From the NCBI GenBank assembly GCA_008828725.1, contig MEHQ01001485.1, forward strand, positions 62,001 through 126,000: 64,000 nt of DNA, written 5' to 3'. The notes beneath the pieces are model-generated. The model was not told the DNA's origin, did not search any database, and saw only the letters and a list, made by a program, of their open reading frames with translations. The DNA comes from Saccharina japonica. Lineage: Eukaryota; Sar; Phaeophyceae; Laminariales; Laminariaceae. The position numbers were made by a program, and so were the translations under genes. Shown one piece after another: positions 58,801-64,000 of this stretch (position 1 is the stretch's first letter; every line of letters starts with the position of its first letter).

Positions 58801-61800
58801 TATACCCGGGGCATACCGTATATGACACTGTATGCCACACCCCTTCGGAAAAATTTCAACGCTGATTTTCTCGACGACCGGTCGAGCGCTAACCCCTAGC
58901 GACCCGTCTATATGGAAAGGTCTCGACGAGATGCCCCGAAAGCCGCTTTTTTCGTTGTGTATGCCCCCCCTGGTTATGGAGAAAGTTCGTTTTAAAATTC
59001 ACCCCAAGGGTGTGTGATGAACACTGTTGTATACGGTAAAAGGCAGTGCACACAGCGGTGTGTGTTAAAAACACGGATGACGTTGCACGCGCATTTCGGT
59101 TTCAGCCAGGGAGGATGTCAACAACGTGTGTTACTCACAGACGTCGCCCTGCCAAACTCGGCCAGCCTAGGCATTCTGTCGACAACAATGATTTGCCACA
59201 CAATGATCGTCACTTGGCGGTCTGTGCCCTCCTCATCGTCCCATTTGACGAGCAGAAGATCCGTGCTTGTCGAAACAAAGGGAAAGAAGAACCTGCAATT
59301 CAAAAGAGAAGGAAGCAGATCCAGGGCTCAACAACAAAACCACAATCCCACCAGGACGATGAACATTTTCGGAAAACAGAGACACTCCCCGCAACGCACG
59401 ATTCCAGGCAAAGTTCGTGGCAGCGCGTCGCCAGTCTGTTTTACCCGTACATTTGTAGAACAGACGAGTATCAAAGGAAAAAGTCATATATGCCTCGATA
59501 GTTTAGCGTAAACACCAAAGACAGCCTACACTCACTGGTGAAGCATACTGCATGTGTACTGTACCGTAAGGATCACCCTAAAGCTTTGGTATCTACCATC
59601 TATTGTCGGCTGCCTCCGTCATTCCAACAAAACGTTTAGCTATATATTCCCAGCAACTTCACCACTGCACACAGCAGTGTATGTAAGGGCCCGAATTAAC
59701 GAGTATAAAATCAATTCAATTTGGAAAAAATAAAATTCAAATTCGCTTTCCATTGGTCAATACGCGCACCAGCACCAAATATTCGGATCTTGGGGTATCA
59801 TCTTGGGTGGTGGTGCGGGTTCTGACCAATGGAGAGCGGATTTGATTTTTTTTTTTCGTAATTGATTTGTTTTTTCTTCGTTAAAAGGGCCCCTAAATTT
59901 TCAAATGTCAATGCGACATGGAATCCTTACTTGATAAAACTTGTAGTTGTCGGGTTGAAATCGTGTACAGCGCTCCCAGAAGTACAAGGCGGTAAGGTCT
60001 GGGAACCGAACGCTACCGACTCGCACACAAATTGCTGCGTGAAAATGGAGGAGGACACAAGACAGGGTACGCAGAGTTGGAGAAAGGGCACTCGGGTCAG
60101 TAAAGAAAATCCACATTTTCAATGCCCTGGTTGATTTATCAACCATCGACCTCGATGGATGGCGTCGTGAACAGGAGGATTAGCATGGTCATATGCGACA
60201 TAGTAGCTCACGAGCGATAGGTACCGCGAACAGATTGACTATTCTAGCATAATGTTCTTCATGGCGCGAAAGGTGACGGGGCGGAACAGGTATCCCGAAA
60301 GTCAATACAGATGGAATATGTGAAAAACAAAACAGAGAAAACAGAAACCGACACAAACCGAGGCAGACGAAACAAGAGAGGGTTGGAACTATTCGAGTTT
60401 AAAGTTCAGAATACTGCCAGGTATCGACAAGGCACTGCATCAGTCTACATACCGATTTTATTATTTGTTTTGCGGAGATCAAAGGCTTTCCCTTTCGGCC
60501 GCCGGTGGGTCCACGCGTTTTTGTCTGCAGCAGGGGCATTGGAACCGCCTATACACAGGGGCAGAAGGTTGGGTCCCTGTCGAGCTCCGTGGCGCTGCTC
60601 CAGTCATTAACGTCGCGCTGGGCGCAAAGTACTGGCAGGAATTTCCACGGCGCCAGAGCCACACAGGACGGTGAAATCCCACAACAAACTAATCGTGACC
60701 ACCATGCAGTATTTTGTTCTGTTGTATACAGTAAAAACTGCCACCTCGCCCGGTCGACTGGGCACGTTGCACCTCACGTGTTGTCACCATGCCAACCTCG
60801 CGCACTGGGTCTACTTCCGTGCAATAGTAGGAGCGATCCAAGCTCCTCTACTCGGACCACGGTGCTCCATGTGCGTGTTGTGTTTAAAATCAACACATTG
60901 AAATAGCTCACGATTATCGACTTCAATTCGTTTGGCTTCGGTAATCCTTCTGTGGGTCCATTTATTGTCGCTTTTTTTGTTGATGTGAGGGGAGTTTTAT
61001 TTTCGTTCAGCTACCACGTTGTCACGTCGAGCCACATCGAAACCTCTGTCGGCACGGCAGCAGCAACAACAGCAGCGACTCATCAAAGCAGCAGCAGCAG
61101 CAGCAGTTCACGCCCAGATAATATTTTCCTTCGAAATCAATGCTATTCTCCACAGGATAGAACGCAACAACAGTTAATGGTTACACAGAAGTAGTCTGCA
61201 GCAGAGATAAGCCTGCTGCGAGTCCCACATAGTCAGAGTGCCTGTGTGTTGTGCTCCACATTTTCAACTTGCAGCACTTCCGGGATATTAAGTTGACCGC
61301 ATGTCTAAGAGCGGCCTTGCACGTATGTGTACAAAATTGGCTATTTTCTTACTCGGAGATCGTCTTTCTTGAGGCCGCGCGTCGTTTCTCGCACTCTCGG
61401 CTGCGGGGCACGCACAGCGGCCGCGGAGGGTGCGGCGAAATCTTGCGTTCTTGCCGGGTTATGAGGCGCGTCCTGGGGGGCGTTGGAATACGCTCCAACT
61501 GAGAAGTAATCACTGTATCACTTCCGTCACAGCAAGAAGCAAGCAAGTCCAGGATTACCACGGACAGGAAAAAGTGCATATTTGACTCGTTGTTACTGTT
61601 TTTGAGGTACTGCAGTACAGCAGCCTAGACAAACTGCACAACCTTGGCACAACAGGCGCGCTCAACGCCCTTCGTTGTAACAGCCACGAACGCATGTGTA
61701 TGCGTCCTTAATCGTTTGTGCGTCCTACAGCAGAATCGACCGGTACGTGCTAAGACAAGGTTCCCTCGCTTTTCAACTGATAGCTGTTTGTGATGCTGTT

Positions 61801-62245
61801 ATAGAGATTCTCTTGGGTGTGTACCTACAGTAAAAGAAGACCCCCACGTCTCCGCCTCGTATTTGAAACAATGTGTGAATATGTGGCGACAGAAAACCTA
61901 GTAGAAAACCCTTTGGGGATAGGTTCTTACACAGTGTGGATGTGCTTTAGACGGGCTAACGACATCGACATAACGGAACTAGACTAGCGGTACGGCCGCG
62001 TAGTCTCCCTTCGTGCATTCCCCGTATTGTATAGGGCAGCAAAGGATACGTAGGTACGTTCGTGAGATGATGCTGATGCACTTATACATATACATATACA
62101 CATATGTACCTTCTGCGTCTACTGCTAGGCCAATGTTATGATTGCACTTACCTGCTTCACAAAACCTAACGTACTGATTGACGCGCCTACTCCAGCTAAA
62201 ACGCACGCAACTGCTGCGCCGACGCTTGGATCCTCGGCACGTGAA
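51907..62245 (-). CDS. Multi-exon minus-strand gene(s) ending in a GDPH 'root cap'/VWD-like domain
   Basis: Nine probable exons, 5' to 3': 62152-62245, 59931-60034, 59139-59292, 58444-58491, 56765-57002, 56516-56680, 55976-56119, 54143-54317, 51907-52829. Splice sites are mostly GTRAGT-like and CAG. Phases match across the first four junction pairs and from 56516 to the end, which supports the exons independently of homology. Between 58444 and 57002 the phases do not fit, so either an exon is missing or two genes are present. The last two exons join as a Cys-rich segment (MCRWVEENCPASCPG) followed by VHGDPHLVGL and GQTFDF. This HGDPH-start module is seen in plant root-cap/LEA-like proteins and von Willebrand D domains, both mostly extracellular. 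I infer a secreted or cell-surface protein. Overall function is unknown. Confidence 0.65.
54143..54317 (-). CDS. Internal exon: Cys-rich segment before the GDPH domain
   Basis: A 175-bp exon, acceptor GAACTATTTCAG, donor CCCGG followed by GTGAGT. It enters in phase 0 and leaves one base, which pairs exactly with the two-base start of the terminal exon. It encodes VVTYSDMIEMLTNYDY near the start and MCRWVEENCPASCPG at the end. The CxxxxxxCxxxC spacing resembles the end of ShKT-type cysteine modules, a tentative comparison. Confidence 0.8.
55081..55212 (+). other. Coding-like fragment, unknown
   Basis: Plus-strand frame open from a TAG near 55050 to a TAA at about 55210. It reads ITLGKHAALMIAAIAAATGA and continues as VPEKGLKSAIKFFMRNREAG. 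The amphipathic, non-repetitive composition looks protein-like, but there is no start codon context or convincing acceptor. It lies inside an intron of the minus-strand gene and could be a transposon or gene fragment. Confidence 0.25.
55976..56119 (-). CDS. Probable internal exon of the GDPH gene
   Basis: Acceptor GATGCCCATGCCTGCAG is good. The frame encodes TRATGDGGAFADPEILPVDV and SSRGPCRVDDGQGL. A phase-0 donor (GAT followed by GTTCAA) at 55975 gives 48 codons and fits both neighbours, but the donor is weak and its position uncertain. Confidence 0.5.
56516..56680 (-). CDS. Internal exon of the GDPH gene
   Basis: A 165-bp exon, phase 0 to phase 0, acceptor CGCGTGCAG and donor CCGCAC followed by GTGAGT. 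It encodes INLISIHLTGDTSLDSFEIQ and AGSMYGHACARTAISVAAIP. The alternating pattern in the first half suggests a beta-sandwich-type extracellular module. No named domain was recognised. Confidence 0.75.
56765..57002 (-). CDS. Probable internal exon, borders uncertain
   Basis: Minus-strand frame open over about 79 codons: LDEAGYRTLELFAILVRSNL, then TALSTPADSACMTYVRGRPH. The acceptor is either GCTTACCAG at 57003 or TGCTGACAG at 56875. The donor is GTGAAA at 56764 or GTTCCG at 56779, both phase 0 and compatible with the next exon. Confidence 0.5.
57081..57597. mobile_element. MITE family A, copy 6, containing a nested MITE
   Basis: It starts GCCGCATGCTACGGTAGAAG and ends CCATCGTAGCATGCGTC. It is longer than the other copies because of a small internal duplication of the TIR-like ACGGTAGAGG stretch near 57120 and a nested 214-bp GGGCCC-ended MITE (57316-57529). 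It lies in an intron of the minus-strand gene. Confidence 0.75.
57316..57529. mobile_element. MITE family B (Harbinger-like), copy 1, nested
   Basis: A 214-bp, nearly palindromic element with ends GGGCCCGTTTTAACG and CGTTAATATGGGCCC, flanked by TTA on both sides. The homologous uninterrupted sequence in family A copy 3 (GGGTTAAGGAGCC) shows a single TTA, confirming a 3-bp duplication. GGG-starting ends with a TWA duplication are typical of PIF/Harbinger (Tourist-like) MITEs. Internally CATTGGTCAGAACCCGCACC is mirrored by GGTGCGTGTGTTGTTGACCG, so the whole element could fold into a hairpin. Confidence 0.85.
58444..58491 (-). CDS. Micro-exon of 16 codons
   Basis: A 48-bp exon, phase 0 to phase 0. 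Acceptor TTGTTGCCTGTTTCCCTCAG has a strong pyrimidine tract; donor CAG followed by GTAACG. It encodes AAGNTTAFMAAPGDEQ. It follows the 59139-59292 exon in frame. Confidence 0.65.
58557..58765. repeat. Short tandem repeat with ATACCTAGCCAA units
   Basis: ATACCTAGC(C)AA recurs near 58559, 58639, 58691 and 58747. Each is followed by ACTAGT- and TTATAGTCAG-like sequence, giving units of about 50-80 bp. It is intronic to the minus-strand gene. Confidence 0.65.
59139..59292 (-). CDS. Internal exon, Phe/Val-rich segment
   Basis: A 154-bp exon, acceptor TTGAATTGCAG, donor ACGTCT followed by GTGAGT. One base completes a Lys codon from the preceding exon, then 51 codons: FFFPFVSTSTDLLLVKWDDE and VTIIVWQIIVVDRMPRLAEF. 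Alternating hydrophobic strands suggest a beta-rich extracellular or lumenal module. Both splice sites are strong. Confidence 0.78.
59687..59892. mobile_element. MITE family B (Harbinger-like), copy 2
   Basis: About 206 bp, ends GGGCCCGAATTAACGAG and TTCGTTAAAAGGGCCC. A TAA precedes it and CTAA follows, consistent with a TWA duplication with one extra base. The interior (CATTGGTCAATACGCGCACC and its mirror GGTGCGGGTTCTGACCAATG) matches copy 1. It sits in the intron between the exons at 59931 and 59292. Confidence 0.8.
59931..60034 (-). CDS. Internal exon, Cys/Thr/Pro-rich segment
   Basis: A 104-bp exon, acceptor CCTCCATTTTCACGCAG, donor TATCAA followed by GTAAGG. It opens in phase 0 and leaves two bases, which combine with the one-base start of the next exon. 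It encodes QFVCESVAFGSQTLPPCTSG and DFNPTTTSFI. There is no Met, so a simple ATG-based ORF search would miss it. Confidence 0.75.
61349..61579 (-). CDS. Possible first exon with signal peptide
   Basis: The minus-strand ORF begins MHFFLSVVILDLLASCCDGS, a plausible secretion signal, then turns Arg/Pro-rich. A GTAAGA donor overlaps its stop (61349). If it is the start of the GDPH gene, the exon at 62152-62245 belongs elsewhere. The phase at the donor (two bases left) does not fit the exon at 60034 directly. Confidence 0.25.
   Translation of the reverse strand: MHFFLSVVILDLLASCCDGSDTVITSQLERIPTPPRTRLITRQERKISPHPPRPLCVPRSRECEKRRAASRKTISE
62152..62245 (-). CDS. Internal exon with hydrophobic segment
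   Basis: Donor GAAGCAG followed by GTAAGTG is near-consensus, phase 0. The frame encodes AEDPSVGAAVACVLAGVGAS and STLGFVKQ, a small-residue hydrophobic helix that could span a membrane. The acceptor is TATATTGAG (62246) or GTGCCGAG (62233), so the left part is uncertain. It can join in phase to the exon at 60034. Confidence 0.55.
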
Positions 62246-62379
62246 CTCAATATAAACAAATACGTACATGGTGATTATTTTGGATTGTACTACTGTAGTC
62301 GTTCTCGATTATGCATACATCTGCTTATTACATCATGGTTTGTTATAATGTTGAACCTCGTGTCGGCTAGTGGGTGGGA

Positions 62380-63600
62380 ACGGCAAGATTCACGAACCCC
62401 AGCCAGTGGGAGTGTACACAGCTGGAGTTTCCATACTGTGAGGGCCGGGGGACATATACGTAGAAGGCTTGTTGTTTCGGGGATGGGGTTCTCACACCGT
62501 GCGGGCCGGTGTGGTGCAAAGGAAGTTTGTCCCCGGTGTGTTGGAATTGTATTTGTATGCAGGCATATATGATCCGGGGATAATACCTCAGGTAATAAGA
62601 CCGAGTGAGAGACAAAGTATCCCCTTGCAGGTCTATCTATTACACAACTTTGGTGTTACTTCCTTTCTCGTAGAATCAAGCCCAGAAGAGAAGCAGCCAT
62701 ACTATTATCCCAGAGCCACGAAGACATAAAGGTACGGAAGGGTCTCATTTACCTTACATTCATATAATTATCCCGAATACAAAAGCCATACAAGTAATAC
62801 AAAAACGGTCCAATGAGCTGTACTGGGTAAGTACCAACCTTCCAAGCTCATACTATTACAATCAACAATGTATCGTCCCTGGGTGGCACTGGCTTCACGA
62901 AACTCGGCAAATCAACAATCAACGAGTGGGGTTGTGGTTTCCACACCAGGCACGTCGGTATAAACCAGGAGCACCACGATTTTCGTCCCTGGTTTGTTGG
63001 GGTTGTAAATTTTGGAATTACGTATGATCTGGGGATGGGACCTCATCTCCCTGAGAAAAGCTGGCCGTAAGGGTTAGATCGAATCAGCTAATGAAACAAT
63101 AAAGAGTTCTGGTTTCCACACTGCGTAGAGCGGTATCGAACCGGGGAACTACCGCCTTCGTCGCCCGCGTGTTGATGTTGAGCATGTTTGGGAGGACATG
63201 TTCCTCCGTGGATGGGAATTTACCCCTTTCGGGTGGCGCTCTCTTTACCAGCCTGGACCATGCAGAGATGAGGCAGTGGGGTTCGGGTGCCCAAACCGTA
63301 CCAGACCGTTTCGACTAGAGGGGTCGCAGCTTGCATCCTCGAATACTTGTAGTTGCACATGTATGGAAACATTTCCGATCCAGGGGTTGGATGTTAGCTT
63401 CCCAGAGTGGTGCTGGCTCCTTGCAGCCTATCCAATCAGCATTGACCCAGTCGAGATGGGGCGTCCTCACCGGGCAGGGCAGTGTCCAGCCGGGAAAGCA
63501 CTGTGTTCGTTCCCGGAGTGTCGGTTGCTGATGTATGTAAGTATCTGTGATGCGGGAGGATACCCTAACATAGCCGTGTTACGCGAGTTCCATGAACACC
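62380..63600 (-). repeat. Decayed, inverted patch of the 216-bp satellite family
   Basis: Read on the plus strand, recurrent GGGGTTCTCACACCGTGCGG, GGTTTCCACACTGCGTAGAG, GCGGTATCGAACCGGGG and GGGGATGGGACCTCATCTCC correspond in reverse complement to the CCACAAAGTGTGGAAACCCC, CGGTCGATACCGCCCC and GGATGATAACGTCCCATC landmarks of the main array. About five diverged units are traceable. This is the opposite orientation to the array at 33-46 kb. Confidence 0.6.
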
Positions 63601-64000
63601 GGTCAATACAAAATCTGGGATTGTGTGGTGGAAATCGAGTTGATAAGTCACAAACCCCTGTAGAGTTTGTTGATCAAACTGCTTAGTAGTGTTTCCCCTC
63701 GAGTGGCGTCGTCTGCAGGGCGTGATATTCTGAAGAGCAAAGTCCTTGTTGTGCTCCTCTCCTTCGCCCCAACAAATTCAAAAACAAGGGAAACATCTCA
63801 TGTTCAAAAACCCCTTGAAGCAACGAAGAGAGCAATTCGATCATTGCCTACTGAGTCCGGTACCGAGAAAGTCGAAGGTAACACTTGTACACTCAGAGTC
63901 TCATCGAGGTTCTTGGCTCAATGGAAGGTATAAGTCAGGTTTCAAGAGGAAGGATGCAGTTGAAATCGAGCATAGAAGGGTAAACCTCTCGTAGCGTTTG
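63601..64000. other. Right edge, no gene recognised
   Basis: Two overlapping plus-strand ORFs (63667-63933 and 63746-63994) are Lys/Ser-rich with no domain. A feature may continue beyond the window. Confidence 0.35.

Noticed and set aside
60479-60682. Minus-strand 67-codon ORF as an exon of the GDPH gene
   Set aside because: No good donor or acceptor in a compatible phase.

Overview
The window looks like nuclear DNA of a multicellular eukaryotic alga, most likely a brown alga (Phaeophyceae, Ectocarpus-like); this is inference. The grounds are mid-range GC, genes split into many small exons with GTRAGT donors and pyrimidine-rich acceptors, long introns carrying miniature transposons, CTG/CAG-type microsatellites and several families of cut-and-paste elements. 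There is no bacterial operon structure, no CRISPR array and no rRNA gene. Genes are sparse and most of the window is transposon and satellite sequence.

Layout. From 0 to 9.5 kb there are dispersed repeats only: CGGTACC arrays, a hAT-like element at 4.51-5.29 kb, a tRNA-derived SINE-like piece near 2.8 kb and a decayed satellite patch at 6.7-7.4 kb. From 9.53 to 13.78 kb lies an LTR retrotransposon with a 5-bp target duplication. Its left LTR contains a hAT-like element with a perfect 8-bp duplication, and the right LTR preserves the empty site. From 13.97 to 15.77 kb is the clearest gene of the window: an intronless ORF of 599 codons whose product closely resembles bacterial tryptophan 2-monooxygenase (iaaM family), the first enzyme of the indole-3-acetamide route to auxin. 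From 16 to 33 kb the sequence is gene-poor, with tandem repeats at 19.7-21.5, 25.4-25.8 and 26.7-28.9 kb and a second clear hAT-like element at 23.23-24.61 kb.

From 33.4 to 46.4 kb runs a long array of a 216-bp satellite. It is interrupted by a 2.1-kb hAT-like element at 41.64-43.77 kb and by an approximately 630-bp insertion plus a MITE. The latter two were copied together by a very recent 2.6-kb tandem duplication of the array. Two other patches of the same satellite lie at 6.7-7.4 kb and, inverted, at 62.4-63.6 kb.

From 49.7 to 62.3 kb there are minus-strand, intron-rich genes. I could delimit about nine exons with good splice sites and mostly compatible phases. They end in a 923-bp terminal exon encoding a GDPH/von Willebrand-D-like 'root cap' domain. 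A second, less certain minus-strand gene lies at 49.75-50.77 kb. The introns carry two copies of a GGGCCC-ended Harbinger-like MITE, one nested in a different MITE, and an empty homologue elsewhere in the window fixes its TTA duplication.

The most distinctive observation is a recurring transposon design. At least three, and probably four to six, elements or repeat blocks share terminal inverted repeats (8-bp target duplications in the best cases) and flanks filled with dozens of short motifs. Each family has its own motif (CTCGGAGTA, CCCGTCCCGT, CGGTGCGGTT, CGGTACC). The other main points are the intronless tryptophan-monooxygenase-like gene 185 bp downstream of an LTR, and the satellite whose 216-bp period is a multiple of three and which is open in several frames on both strands.
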